Assembly: GCA_018241785.1 (NCBI GenBank)
Contig: JAFEDF010000137.1
Coordinates: forward strand, 1 to 33,777
Reading direction: 5' to 3'
DNA from: Pseudomonadota bacterium
Lineage (GTDB): Bacteria; Pseudomonadota; Gammaproteobacteria; Burkholderiales; Casimicrobiaceae
Length of the DNA stretch: 33,777 nt
The notes below the pieces were generated by a model. It worked only from the letters and a program-made list of their open reading frames with translations, ran no database searches and had not been told where the DNA came from. Of this stretch, positions 21,132 to 29,247 are shown in pieces. The translations under genes and the position numbers were made by a program. How positions within the stretch are numbered: the first letter of the stretch is position 1; each line of letters starts with the position of its first letter.

Positions 21132-22448
21132 TCAGCCGTTGCCGCGCGGCCCCATCACCGCTTCGAACGCCGCCGGCTCGTCGGTCACCTTCGCGCGTGC
21201 GAGGACCCAGTCGACGACATTCTGCTCGAGCACCGCGGCCTCGAAATCGCCGAGACGCTCGGGCTTTTCGTAGTGCCAGCGTATCACGGCATCGGGCTGC
21301 TCATAGGACTGTGCGCTCTCGTGCACGAGTTCCTTCACCTGCTCGGGCCGCGCTTCGAGATGCTCGGTCTTCACGAGCTCGGCCATCATCAGCCCGAGCG
21401 CTACGCGCTGCTCGGCCTGCGGCCTGAATACGTCGACGCCGACTGCGAGATCCTCGGGCTTGACGCCGGGCTGGTCGCGCATGCTGGCGATGGTGCGGTC
21501 GTGCAGCAACCTCGCCTCGGCGTCGACGAGCGCCTTCGGCAGCGGGAACTGCGCGACCTTCGCGAGCCCGGCGATCACCTGCTCCTTCACCAGCGCGGCG
21601 ACCTTGCGCTTGAGTTCGAGACGCAGGTTGGCCGCGACCTCGGCGCGCAGGCCCTCGACCTCGCCACTCGCGACGCCGAAGGCGCGCACGAAGTCGGCGT
21701 CGAGCGCCGGCAGCTGGATCTCCTCGACCGCGAGCATCCTGAGCGCGAACTGCGCCTCCTTCCCCGCCACCTCGCGTCCGTGGTAATCGTCGGGAAAGCG
21801 CAGCGGGAACGTTTTCTGCTCACCTGCCGACATGCCGGTCATCGCCTTGTCGAACTCCGGCAGCATCCGCCCTTCGCCGAGCTCGATCGCAAAGTCGTGC
21901 GCCTGGCCGCCGGCGAACTCGACCCCGTCGATCGTGCCGGTGAAATCGACGCGGACGCGGTCGCCGCCCTGCGCCGGGCGCGCGGCCGGCACGTAGGTCG
22001 CACGCTGCCGGCGCAGGATCCCGATCGTGCGGTCGATGTCCGCCGCGGTCACCTCGGTCACCGGCCGCCGCACGACGATCTGCGACAGATCGCCGAGCCT
22101 GACTTCGGGATAGACCTCGAACACTGCGGAGAATTCGAGTGCGCCCTGCGCGACCCCGGCCGAGTTCGGCTCGATGCGCGGCGTGCCCGCAATGCGCAGG
22201 TGCTCCTTCTGCACCGCCTCGTTGAAGCGCGACCGCACGGCGTCGGAGATGACGTCCGAGCGGACCTGCGGGCCGTACTGGCGCGCAATGATCGTGACCG
22301 GTACCTTGCCCGGACGAAAGCCCGCGATCTTCGCCGTCCGGGCGAGATTCGACAGGCGCTTCGTGACCTCGCCCTCGATATCCGCCACCGGAACCGCAAC
22401 GCTCAACCTGCGCTCGAGGTCGCCAAGCGTTTCGACTATGGTCTCCAT
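21132..22448 (-). CDS. tig: Trigger factor, ribosome-associated chaperone and prolyl isomerase
   Basis: The 438-aa protein has the three trigger-factor domains. The ribosome-binding N-domain includes the signature 'GFRPGKVP' (about residues 44-51). The FKBP-type isomerase domain around 150-240 includes '[17 protein letters not shown]', and a helical C-terminal domain completes it. It binds nascent chains at the ribosomal exit. The start at ATG 22448 ('METIVETLG') fits the family; the longer open frame to 22706 passes through the tRNA-Leu and is not coding. It lies 37 bp behind tRNA-Leu and ahead of clpP-clpX, the usual quality-control order. Confidence 0.97.
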   Translation of the reverse strand: METIVETLGDLERRLSVAVPVADIEGEVTKRLSNLARTAKIAGFRPGKVPVTIIARQYGPQVRSDVISDAVRSRFNEAVQKEHLRIAGTPRIEPNSAGVAQGALEFSAVFEVYPEVRLGDLSQIVVRRPVTEVTAADIDRTIGILRRQRATYVPAARPAQGGDRVRVDFTGTIDGVEFAGGQAHDFAIELGEGRMLPEFDKAMTGMSAGEQKTFPLRFPDDYHGREVAGKEAQFALRMLAVEEIQLPALDADFVRAFGVASGEVEGLRAEVAANLRLELKRKVAALVKEQVIAGLAKVAQFPLPKALVDAEARLLHDRTIASMRDQPGVKPEDLAVGVDVFRPQAEQRVALGLMMAELVKTEHLEARPEQVKELVHESAQSYEQPDAVIRWHYEKPERLGDFEAAVLEQNVVDWVLARAKVTDEPAAFEAVMGPRGNG

Positions 22449-22485
22449 GCGACGCCAATCCTCGCTCGATGATGATCCGTTGTGA

Positions 22486-22570
22486 TGGTGCGAAAGGGGG
22501 GAGTCGAACCCCCACGGGTCACCCCGCCAGCTCCTAAGGCTGGTGCGTCTACCAGTTCCGCCACTTTCGC
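22486..22570 (-). tRNA. tRNA-Leu (anticodon TAG)
   Basis: An 85-nt class II tRNA on the minus strand with encoded CCA (22488-22486). The acceptor stem GCGAAAG/CTTTCGC, the anticodon loop 'CCTTAGGA' with TAG, a long variable arm ('TGGCGGGGTGACCCG' region) and the T-arm 'GGTTCGACTCC' are intact. It is followed at 37 bp by tig without a terminator, so the two are probably co-transcribed. Confidence 0.96.
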
Positions 22571-22619
22571 AGCCGCGAACGCGCTGCCGCCCGCGCGGTG
22601 ACGCTGCACCGAGTCTTCT

Positions 22620-22625
22620 AGTATA
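22620..22625 (-). promoter_or_regulatory. Possible -10 box for tRNA-Leu and tig
   Basis: The minus strand reads TATACT (5 of 6) 50 bp before the tRNA 5' end. No convincing -35 hexamer is seen 16-18 bp upstream. The same spot on the + strand reads TATAAC and could serve the divergent synthase gene. Confidence 0.3.
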
Positions 22626-22669
22626 ACCGACCGCTCCTCCCCTCGGAGGCGCACCATCGGGACGCTGCG

Positions 22670-23518
22670 ATGACCCCGGACGAGTACTGCCGCGAGCGTG
22701 CCGCACCGCGCGGTTCGACGCTGCACTATTGCCTGCGGCTCGTGCCGGCCGATCGGCGCCGCGCAGTCATCGCGATCCAGGCGCTTGGACGCGAGCTCGA
22801 CGATGCCGCCCGGTTGAGCAGCGACGCAGGGGTGGCCCGCGTCAAGCTCGCCTGGTGGCGCGGCGAGGTCGGCACCATCCACGCGGGCAAGCCGTCGCAT
22901 CCGGTCGCCCTCGCACTGCAGGCCGCCCCCGCCGCTCGATCGCTCGCTCGGGCCGACCTCGAGGCCGTCGTCGACGGCGCCGAACGCGACGTCGAGCACC
23001 GGCCGTTTGCGGACTTCGCCGCGCTCGAAGCGCACTGCGCACGCACCGCGGGCGTCGTCGCGACGCTGTCGGCGATGGCGCTCGGCCGCCGCGATGCGGC
23101 CGCGCTCGGCCGGGTGCGCGAGCTCGCGGTCGCGGCGAGGCTGGTCGAGGTCGTTCGCGACGTCGGAAGCGACGCACGCCAGAACCGTGTCATGATCCCG
23201 CAGGACGATCTCGCGCGCTTCGGCGTCGCCGCGGCGGACATCCTCGCGCGGCACACCTCGCAGTCCTTCACGGCACTGATGGCGACCGAAGCTTCGCGCG
23301 TGCGCGAACGCTGCGATCGCGCGGCGGCCGGCATCGAGTCCGGCGACCGGTCCGCGCTGGGACCGTGGCTCGCCGCCTTGGCGATCGGGCGCGCCCTCCT
23401 CGGCGAGATCGAGCGCGATGGCTACCGGGTGCTCGAGCACCGCATCGCTCTGACGCCGCTGCGCAAGCTCCTGATCGCTACGCGTGCGTTGCGCGGCGCC
23501 CGGCCGCGCTGCGAATGA
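22670..23518 (+). CDS. Squalene/phytoene synthase family protein (HpnD-like)
   Basis: The 282-aa protein has the overall order of presqualene-diphosphate synthase HpnD: '[17 protein letters not shown]' at the start, the second Asp motif '[19 protein letters not shown]' (163-181, Asp164 and Asp168) and a helical C-terminal half. The first motif, normally D-D-x-x-D, reads 'ELDDAAR' (42-48), so the second aspartate is Arg48. The fold would join two prenyl diphosphates head to head. Loss of one magnesium-binding Asp makes a changed or lost activity possible. No hpnC, hpnE or shc neighbour is present. Its end overlaps the smpB end by 41 bp. Confidence 0.82.
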   Translation: MTPDEYCRERAAPRGSTLHYCLRLVPADRRRAVIAIQALGRELDDAARLSSDAGVARVKLAWWRGEVGTIHAGKPSHPVALALQAAPAARSLARADLEAVVDGAERDVEHRPFADFAALEAHCARTAGVVATLSAMALGRRDAAALGRVRELAVAARLVEVVRDVGSDARQNRVMIPQDDLARFGVAAADILARHTSQSFTALMATEASRVRERCDRAAAGIESGDRSALGPWLAALAIGRALLGEIERDGYRVLEHRIALTPLRKLLIATRALRGARPRCE

Positions 23519-23945
23519 GGCGCTGCTGCTCGCGGTTCCATTCGCGCTCGCGGATGGCCGCGCGCTTGTCGTGCTGCTTCTTGCCGCGCGCCAGTCCGAT
23601 CGCGAGCTTGACCCGTCCCTTCGCGTAGTGCAGGTCGAGCGGCGTCAGCGTGTACCCCGCCCGCTCGACCTTGCCGATCAGCGTGTTGATCTCCTCGCGA
23701 TGAAGGAGCAGGCGGCGGGTCCGCGTCGGATCGGGATGGACGTGCGTCGAGGCGGTCGCAAGCGGCGAGATGTGCGCACCGATCAGCATCAGCTCGCCCC
23801 CCTTCACCACCACGTAGGCCTCCTTCAGGTGCGCCCGGCCGCCGCGCACCGCCTTCACCTCCCAGCCTTCGAGCGCGATCCCGGCCTCGAACCGTTCCTC
23901 GATAAAATAATCGTGGAATGCCTTGCGATTCTCGACGATCGACAT
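23478..23945 (-). CDS. smpB: SsrA-binding protein SmpB
   Basis: The 155-aa protein binds tmRNA and delivers it to stalled ribosomes. Family signatures are intact: '[20 protein letters not shown]' (15-34), 'HISPL', '[15 protein letters not shown]' and the basic C-terminal tail '[15 protein letters not shown]' that occupies the mRNA channel. ATG 23945 gives the usual N-terminus. It converges on the synthase gene with 3' ends overlapping by 41 bp, and lies back to back with ratA. A possible -10 (TAGAAT) lies at 24018-24013 on the minus strand. The ssrA gene is not in the window. Confidence 0.97.
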   Translation of the reverse strand: MSIVENRKAFHDYFIEERFEAGIALEGWEVKAVRGGRAHLKEAYVVVKGGELMLIGAHISPLATASTHVHPDPTRTRRLLLHREEINTLIGKVERAGYTLTPLDLHYAKGRVKLAIGLARGKKQHDKRAAIREREWNREQQRLIRSAAGRRATHA

Positions 23946-24082
23946 GATGGATCATCCGGCGGGGGTGCGCCCCCCTCACGGCAGCGCATGAAGCAGCGAG
24001 CACGGCCCGCGCATTCTACCTGCCGGGCGCAGGCGCGCTGCACGCGCGGCACCGGCCAGTCCGCGCACGACGGGGACCCTCG

Positions 24083-24532
24083 ATGCAGCGCGTGAACCGC
24101 TCGGTGCTGGTGCCCTACCGCGCAGCAAGCATGTTCGATCTCGTCGACGACATCGAGGCCTATCCACGCTTCCTGCCGTGGTGCGCGGGCGCGCGGGTGC
24201 TCGAGCGCGGCGAATCGTCGAAGACCGCGCGCATCGACATCGACTACCACGGCGTGCGGGCGCATTTCACCACGCGCAACGTCGACACGCCCTCCGAGCT
24301 CATCGTGATCACGCTGACCGACGGCCCGTTTCGCGCCCTCCACGGCGAGTGGCGCTTCGTCGCACTGTCGGATGCGGGTTGCCGGGTGGACTTCGAGCTC
24401 GCGTGGGAATTCGCGACCCACGTGCTCGAGCGCGCGGTCGGCCCGGTGTTCGGGCACATCGCGCGCACCTTCATCGACGCCTTCGTTCGCCGCGCCGAGA
24501 CGTTGAACGCGCCGCACGGGCCCGTCCGGTGA
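24083..24532 (+). CDS. ratA: RatA family protein (COQ10/START-like, type II toxin-antitoxin RatA)
   Basis: The 149-aa protein has the polyketide-cyclase/START-like fold of the RatA-COQ10 group: 'SVLVPYRAASMFDLVDDIEAYPRFLPWC' (abridged; about residues 7-34) at the start and 'VFGHIARTFIDAFVRRAETL' at the end. In E. coli RatA has been reported to block 70S assembly, whereas the mitochondrial relative Coq10 binds ubiquinone. Either role is possible here. It sits beside smpB and overlaps rnfH by 4 bp (GTGA), the usual arrangement. Confidence 0.93.
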   Translation: MQRVNRSVLVPYRAASMFDLVDDIEAYPRFLPWCAGARVLERGESSKTARIDIDYHGVRAHFTTRNVDTPSELIVITLTDGPFRALHGEWRFVALSDAGCRVDFELAWEFATHVLERAVGPVFGHIARTFIDAFVRRAETLNAPHGPVR

Positions 24533-24807
24533 GAGTCGAGGTGGCCTGGGTCGGGGACGCCTTCAGCGCATGCGTTGCGCTCGATCTCGCGCGCGGGGCG
24601 CGGGTGGCCGACGCCGTGGCCGCCTCGCGGCTCCTCGAGCGCGTCGGCCTGCCCGCGGAAGAGCTCGCCTACGCCGTATTCGGCCGTACGGCGGCGGCGG
24701 ATCGCCCGCTCGCCGACGGGGATCGCGTCGAGATCACGCGACCGCTCGTCGCGGATCCGGCGACGCGCAGGCGCTGCCTGGCAAAGGGGGGCCGGGGGTT
24801 GCGCTGA
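24529..24807 (+). CDS. rnfH: RnfH family ubiquitin-like (beta-grasp) protein
   Basis: This 92-aa protein starts at GTG 24529, overlapping the ratA stop as GTGA. 'RVEVAWVGDAFSACVALDL' and 'GDRVEITRPLVADPATRRR' mark the RnfH/RatB family, a small beta-grasp fold. No rnf electron-transport genes are nearby, as is normal for this ratA-linked form. The molecular role is not established; it was once proposed as RatA's antitoxin partner (RatB), a view not well supported. Confidence 0.92.
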   Translation: MRVEVAWVGDAFSACVALDLARGARVADAVAASRLLERVGLPAEELAYAVFGRTAAADRPLADGDRVEITRPLVADPATRRRCLAKGGRGLR

Positions 24808-24913
24808 AGCGCGATTCGTGGACAATCGCGCGGTGCCCGCCGCCCATCCCCCCGGAGCCGTGCCCGCCGTGCCGCGCCTGAAGACGGGGCTGTCGGCGTC
24901 GCGCGCCGGGCGC

Positions 24914-25654
24914 ATGCCGCGCGCGGGGCGCCCCCGCCGGTCGGTCGGCGCCGTCGTCGCGGCGCTCGCGCTCGGCCTCTACAGCGTTTCCGGCATCGCC
25001 GGCGAGCAGTCTGCCGACCGATCCCTCGCGGCGATCGCGCGCGCGTCGATTTCGGCGGCCGCGTCCCAGGCGCTGCAGAGCGCCGAGACCGTCGCGAGCT
25101 TTGCGCTGTCGCTCGTCGGCATCGATTACCGCTGGGGGGGCACGACGCCCGCGCAGGGATTCGACTGCAGCGGCCTCATCCGCTACGTGTTCCAGGAGAC
25201 CACCGGAGTCGCGCTGCCGCGCACCGCGCGCAGCCTCGCCTCGCTCGGTGCCCGCGTGACGCGAAGCGAACTCGTTCCGGGCGATCTCGTGTTCTTCAAC
25301 ACGCGCCATGCCGCCTTCTCGCACGTCGGCATCTACCTGGGCAACGACCGGTTCATCCACGCGCCGAGCCGCGGCGGCGAGGTCGGCGTTGCCGTCCTGT
25401 CGTCTGCGTATTGGAAGAAGCGCTACGACGGAGCGCGGCGATTGGTCGGCGTGCTTCCCGCGCTCGTGCCGCAGGTCGTCTCGACCGCGTGGGCGGCGGA
25501 CGCCGAAGCGTCATCGGCCAACCGCGCGAGCGTGCCGCCCGCGCCGCCGCAGCCCGATGCGGTTGCGATCGAGCGGCTGGCCGCAGACACCCCAGCCGCT
25601 GCGGACGCGGATTCCGCGCCGATCTCCTCGCACCTCTCCGACGACCAGCCCTGA
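24914..25654 (+). CDS. NlpC/P60 family cell-wall peptidase, exported
   Basis: With this start the protein is 246 aa. An n-region rich in arginine and a hydrophobic stretch (about 10-29) form a signal peptide. The NlpC/P60 domain (about 58-170) has catalytic Cys85 (GFDCSGLIRYVF), His137 (FSHVGIYLG) and His149 (FIHAPS). It would cut peptide stems of peptidoglycan in the periplasm. The tail is alanine- and proline-rich and apparently disordered. In-frame GTG codons at 24818, 24833, 24860 and 24869 are alternative starts; ATG 24914 is preferred because it gives a compact signal peptide, though no ribosome site precedes it. It follows rnfH. Confidence 0.88.
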   Translation: MPRAGRPRRSVGAVVAALALGLYSVSGIAGEQSADRSLAAIARASISAAASQALQSAETVASFALSLVGIDYRWGGTTPAQGFDCSGLIRYVFQETTGVALPRTARSLASLGARVTRSELVPGDLVFFNTRHAAFSHVGIYLGNDRFIHAPSRGGEVGVAVLSSAYWKKRYDGARRLVGVLPALVPQVVSTAWAADAEASSANRASVPPAPPQPDAVAIERLAADTPAAADADSAPISSHLSDDQP

Positions 25655-25679
25655 TTTCGCCGAAGGGCAGGCGCAGGCG

Positions 25680-26348
25680 CTACTGCGTCGCACCGGCCCG
25701 GCGCAGGAGGTCGGCAACGTCGGTCTCGTTGCCGGCGATCGCCCAGGACAGCGCAGTTGCGCCGTTCTCGTTGCGGTGCCTGACGTCGGCGCCGCGCTCG
25801 ATCAGCAGCCGTGCCGTCGCCGGGTGGTGCTCGTGGATCGCCATCATCAGCGCGGTCGTGCCGTTGGGTGACTCGGCATCGAGGTTGGCGCCGTGGTCGA
25901 TCAGGAAGTCCACGACGTCGTCGTGGCCCCCGGTGGCTGCGTAGATGAGCGGGGTCCAGCCGTCCGGGTTCAACTGCGCGCCGCGGCCCTGCAGCGCGCT
26001 CACCGCAGGCAGGCTTCCCTTCAGCGCCGCCAGCATCAGCGGCGTGTCGCCCCAGCGATTGGCGAGATTCGGCTTCGCGCGGGCGTCGAGGAGCGCAATC
26101 ACCGTCGCCGCGTAGCCGTTGCGCGCGGCGATGCAGAGCATCGTCTCGCCGTCCTGGTCGACCGAGTCGGGATCCATTCCGCGCGCGAGCAGCGCCTTCA
26201 CCTCGTCGACGCGGTCGTTGGCGACCGCGGCAGTGAGGTCGGCGAGCAGGTCCGCCGACGCCCCACGCCCGATCACGAGGCAAGCGAGACCGAGCGCTCC
26301 GGCGAGCATCCTGCGGCGCGTCATGCCGCGATCACGGTCAGTGGACAT
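25680..26348 (-). CDS. Ankyrin-repeat protein with signal peptide
   Basis: The 222-aa protein has an N-terminal export signal ('TRRRMLAGALGLACLVIG', about 10-27). It then has five ankyrin-type repeats of about 33 residues, seen as 'DGETMLCIAARNGY', 'WGDTPLMLAALKG', 'DGWTPLIYAATGGH', 'NGTTALMMAIHEHH' and 'NGATALSWAIAGNE'. It is probably a periplasmic protein-binding scaffold. ATG 26348 overlaps the tatD end by 11 bp and has GAGA upstream; ATG 26324 is an alternative. Ankyrin genes behind tatD are common in betaproteobacteria and the partner is unknown. Confidence 0.88.
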   Translation of the reverse strand: MSTDRDRGMTRRRMLAGALGLACLVIGRGASADLLADLTAAVANDRVDEVKALLARGMDPDSVDQDGETMLCIAARNGYAATVIALLDARAKPNLANRWGDTPLMLAALKGSLPAVSALQGRGAQLNPDGWTPLIYAATGGHDDVVDFLIDHGANLDAESPNGTTALMMAIHEHHPATARLLIERGADVRHRNENGATALSWAIAGNETDVADLLRRAGATQ

Positions 26349-27132
26349 CGGACAAGTCTCGCGCATCGGCCTCGATTCCGAACAGTCGGAAGAAATTGGC
26401 CGAGGTGGCGGCTGCGACCACCTCGACCGTCACGCCGCGCAGGCGGGCGATCTCCTCGGCGACGTGCCGCACCCACGCCGGCTGGTTGCGCTTGCCGCGC
26501 CACGGGACGGGCGCGAGGTACGGACTGTCGGTCTCGACCAGCATCCGGTCGAGCGGAACCCGCTTCGCGACGTCCTTCAGCGCGACGGCATTCCGGAACG
26601 TGACGATGCCGGAGAACGAGATGTGGAAGCCGAGCTCCATGGCCTGCTCGGCGACCTCCCACGACTCGGTGAAGCAGTGCATGACCCCGCCCGCCTCGCC
26701 TGCGCGCTCCTCGCGCATGATCGCGAGGGTGTCGGCGGCGGCGGAGCGCGTGTGGATGACGAGCGGACGGCCGGACTCGCGTGCCGCGCGGATGTGCGTG
26801 CGAAAGCGCCGCCGCTGCCACTCGAGGTCGCCCTCGACGCGGTAATAATCGAGGCCGGTCTCGCCGATGGCGACGATGCGCGGATCGCGCGCAGGACCGA
26901 TGAGCGCCGCGACGGTCGGCTCCGCGGTGTCAGAATAATCCGGATGCACGCCCACCGTCGCGTAGAGGTTCGCGTGCTCGCGCGCGAGCGCATGCACCGC
27001 CGGCCAGGCGCTCATCTCCACGGCGACGCAGAGAGCATGCGTGACGGAGTTCGCGCGCATGGCGGCGAGTACCTGGGCGAGATCGTCGCGCAGGTCGGGA
27101 AAATCGAGGTGGCAGTGCGAATCGACGAACAA
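26338..27132 (-). CDS. TatD family metal-dependent hydrolase (YcfH-like)
   Basis: The 264-aa TIM-barrel hydrolase has the metal ligands His6 and His8 in 'DSHCHLDF', the conserved Glu in 'AIGETGLDYYR', His in 'LVIHTRSA', His in 'VMHCF' and Asp in 'VETDSPYLAP'. Family members are magnesium-dependent deoxyribonucleases or hydrolases with unsettled physiological substrates. The start appears to be TTG 27132, giving the standard 'MFVDSHCHLD' N-terminus; no ATG or GTG fits. It lies 53 bp after pilZ in the tmk-holB-pilZ-tatD operon. Confidence 0.94.
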   Translation of the reverse strand: MFVDSHCHLDFPDLRDDLAQVLAAMRANSVTHALCVAVEMSAWPAVHALAREHANLYATVGVHPDYSDTAEPTVAALIGPARDPRIVAIGETGLDYYRVEGDLEWQRRRFRTHIRAARESGRPLVIHTRSAAADTLAIMREERAGEAGGVMHCFTESWEVAEQAMELGFHISFSGIVTFRNAVALKDVAKRVPLDRMLVETDSPYLAPVPWRGKRNQPAWVRHVAEEIARLRGVTVEVVAAATSANFFRLFGIEADARDLSDVH

Positions 27133-27185
27133 CGTCCGGCCGCGGGGCGACGGCAGCCGGCTGGCGGCCGCTCACCGGCGCGCCA

Positions 27186-27569
27186 CTACATGGTGTGGGT
27201 CGATCGGGTCGACGCGAGGTGCTCGCCGAGAATGCGCTCGATCGTCGTCCTCGCGGCCGCACCGGTCTCGTCCTGGGTGAACTGCACGCCGATGCCCTGC
27301 GTGCGATTGCCCTGCCCGCCGTCGGGAGTGATCCATACGACCTTGCCCTGGACGGCGATCCGGTTCGGATCGTCCATCAGCGACAGCAGCATGAACACCT
27401 CTTCGCCGAGCGAATACGGACGCGACGTCGGGATGAAGATACCGCCTCCCTTGAGGAACGGCATGTATGCGGCGTAGAGCGCGGCCTTCTCGCGGATGTT
27501 GAGCGAGAGTACGCCGGGGCGCGCCACCGGCGATCCGCCCGCATTGCCTGCTGCCTTCTCGGCCATCAT
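27186..27569 (-). CDS. pilZ: PilZ domain protein of the type IV pilus type
   Basis: The 127-aa protein has 'VLSLNIREKAALYAAYMPFL' and 'GGGIFIPTSRPYSLGEEVFMLLSL', the hallmark of canonical PilZ encoded next to holB. It lacks the RxxxR and (D/N)xSxxG motifs needed to bind cyclic-di-GMP, as in the P. aeruginosa prototype, which acts in type IV pilus assembly with FimX/PilB. Two ATGs lie in tandem; 27569 overlaps the holB stop as ATGATG, and either could be used. Co-occurrence with a type II secretion operon suggests a pilus system exists elsewhere in the genome. Confidence 0.92.
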   Translation of the reverse strand: MMAEKAAGNAGGSPVARPGVLSLNIREKAALYAAYMPFLKGGGIFIPTSRPYSLGEEVFMLLSLMDDPNRIAVQGKVVWITPDGGQGNRTQGIGVQFTQDETGAAARTTIERILGEHLASTRSTHTM

Positions 27570-28570
27570 CGAACGAAGAGTTTCCGGTAATCGATCAGCA
27601 CCGCCTCGGCGACGAGGCGGGGCTGAAGCGGTTGCGCGAGCGCGGCGCGCGTTCGCATCAAATTTCGATGATAGCGAAACAACGCGCGCGGTGCCACCGA
27701 CTTCGCGAGGGCGGCGAGCTCGCCCGCGAGGTCGGGGTGGAAGCGCGCCGGCGCCCCGGCGCGAACGCGGGCGAGGTCGGTGCACCACGCGGCGAGCCAT
27801 TCGACCACGGCGACGAGGCAGTCGCGGCGCAGCTCGCGCGGCACCTGGTCGATGCGCGCACCCCAGGCCGCAACGGACAGGCCGGCAGGGTCGGCGAAGG
27901 CGCCGAGCCAGCGCTCGCGCTCGGCGCGCGAGTCGCTGCCGGCGAGCGCGAGCGCGGCGAGCGGAGCGAAGCCGGCACGGGCAAGCGCCGAATCGGGCTC
28001 CGCAACACCGCGTCCGACGAGCCACGCCCGTGCGTCGGATGCCGAAGGCTGCGGGGCGACCAGCCGCTGGCAGCGGCTCAGCACCGTCGCCGGCAGCCTC
28101 CCGGGCTGCGATGCGACGAGGATCAGGAACGTATCCGCCGGCGGCTCCTCCAGGGTCTTCAGGAGCGCATTGGCTGCCGACGCATTCATCCGTTCAGCCG
28201 GATCGAGCAGCGCCACGCGGGCGCCGCCGCGGTGGCTCGTGACCTGCGACCATGCGGTGAGCGCGCGAATGGCGTCGACCTCGATCCACTGCTGCGGCTT
28301 CGCGTTGCCTTCGTCGTCGAGCTTCACCGGCTCGACGACGAAGAAGTCGGGATGCTGGCCGGCACGCACATAACCACAGCTGGGGCACTCGCCGCAGGCC
28401 GCGCCGTCCGCGCGCGGGCGCTCGCAGAGGAGCGCCGCGGCGAGAGCGTCGGCGAGCGCACGCTTGCCGATGCCCCGCCGACCGGTGACGATGAGCGCGT
28501 GCGGCCACGTCCCGCGCCGCGCGACCCACTGCGCGACGGTCTCGCGCTGCCACGGCAGGACCTCGCTCAT
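27566..28570 (-). CDS. holB: DNA polymerase III subunit delta'
   Basis: The 334-aa clamp-loader subunit has a modified P-loop 'GRRGIGKR' (30-37). A zinc module comprises Cys49, Cys59, Cys62 and Cys65 ('CGECPSC'). 'NASAANALLKTLEEPP' and 'SQPGRLPATVLSRCQ', with the SRC arginine-finger motif, are also present. It works with delta and tau/gamma to load the sliding clamp. It overlaps tmk by 4 bp at the start (ATGA) and pilZ at the end, so translation of tmk-holB-pilZ is coupled. Confidence 0.96.
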   Translation of the reverse strand: MSEVLPWQRETVAQWVARRGTWPHALIVTGRRGIGKRALADALAAALLCERPRADGAACGECPSCGYVRAGQHPDFFVVEPVKLDDEGNAKPQQWIEVDAIRALTAWSQVTSHRGGARVALLDPAERMNASAANALLKTLEEPPADTFLILVASQPGRLPATVLSRCQRLVAPQPSASDARAWLVGRGVAEPDSALARAGFAPLAALALAGSDSRAERERWLGAFADPAGLSVAAWGARIDQVPRELRRDCLVAVVEWLAAWCTDLARVRAGAPARFHPDLAGELAALAKSVAPRALFRYHRNLMRTRAALAQPLQPRLVAEAVLIDYRKLFVR

Positions 28571-29229
28571 CCGGCGCCGCAGATTGCGCCGACGATGCGC
28601 TGGAGCTCGGAGCGGATCTCCGCGACCGGGCGCGATGCATCGATCACGCGAAAACGCGCCGGGTCGGCGGCCGCGCGCGCGCAGTACGCGGCGCGGACGC
28701 GCTCGAAGAACGCGTCGGGCTCGCGCTCGAACTTGTCGACGGCGCCGCTTTCGACGCGCTCGACGCGCGCGCGGTCGCGGCGCTCGCGCGAGACCGCCTC
28801 GGGCACGTCGAAGAGCAGCGTCACATCGGGCGAAACGTCACCGACCACCTCGCGTTCGAGCGAAGCGATCAACGCCGCCGAAACGCCATGGCCGCCGCCC
28901 TGGTAGGCCCAGGTGGCGTCGGTGTAGCGATCGCACAGCACCCAGTCACCCCGCGCCAGCGCCGGAGCGATCGTATGCACGATGTGCTCGCGGCGCGCCG
29001 CGAACATGAGGAGCGTCTCGGTATCGTGCTCCATGCGCTCGTTCAGCACGACCGCGCGCAACGCTTCGCCCACCGGCGTGCCGCCCGGCTCGCGCGTGGT
29101 GACGACGCGCAACCCCTGCGCGCGCAGGAACCCGGCGATTGCAGGAACGTGCGTGCTCTTGCCGGCGCCGTCGATCCCCTCGAGGGTCACGAGTCGGCCG
29201 CGCGCTGGCGCTGGGGTCGCAGTCGGCAT
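28567..29229 (-). CDS. tmk: Thymidylate kinase
   Basis: The 220-aa enzyme phosphorylates dTMP to dTDP. The P-loop is 'GIDGAGKST' (18-26), the substrate-binding 'TTREPGGTPVGEALR' follows (44-58), and the catalytic 'LCDRYTDATWAYQGGG' holds the DRY motif. The LID region contains 'RERRDRARVERVESG'. A 10-residue N-terminal extension rich in Ala and Pro precedes the core. It follows mltG by 18 bp. Confidence 0.97.
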   Translation of the reverse strand: MPTATPAPARGRLVTLEGIDGAGKSTHVPAIAGFLRAQGLRVVTTREPGGTPVGEALRAVVLNERMEHDTETLLMFAARREHIVHTIAPALARGDWVLCDRYTDATWAYQGGGHGVSAALIASLEREVVGDVSPDVTLLFDVPEAVSRERRDRARVERVESGAVDKFEREPDAFFERVRAAYCARAAADPARFRVIDASRPVAEIRSELQRIVGAICGAG

Positions 29230-29247
29230 CGGCGGATCGGGCGCCGC

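Noticed and set aside
23961..23975. GGGGGTGCGCCCCCC stem upstream of smpB as a terminator or riboswitch
   Set aside because: It is a short G/C hairpin without a T-tract and lies in the 5' region of smpB. In DNA this GC-rich it is not convincing.
24529..24807. ratA-rnfH counted as an active toxin-antitoxin module
   Set aside because: The genes are near-universal housekeeping neighbours in beta- and gammaproteobacteria, and evidence that RnfH acts as an antitoxin is weak, so only the family names are reported.
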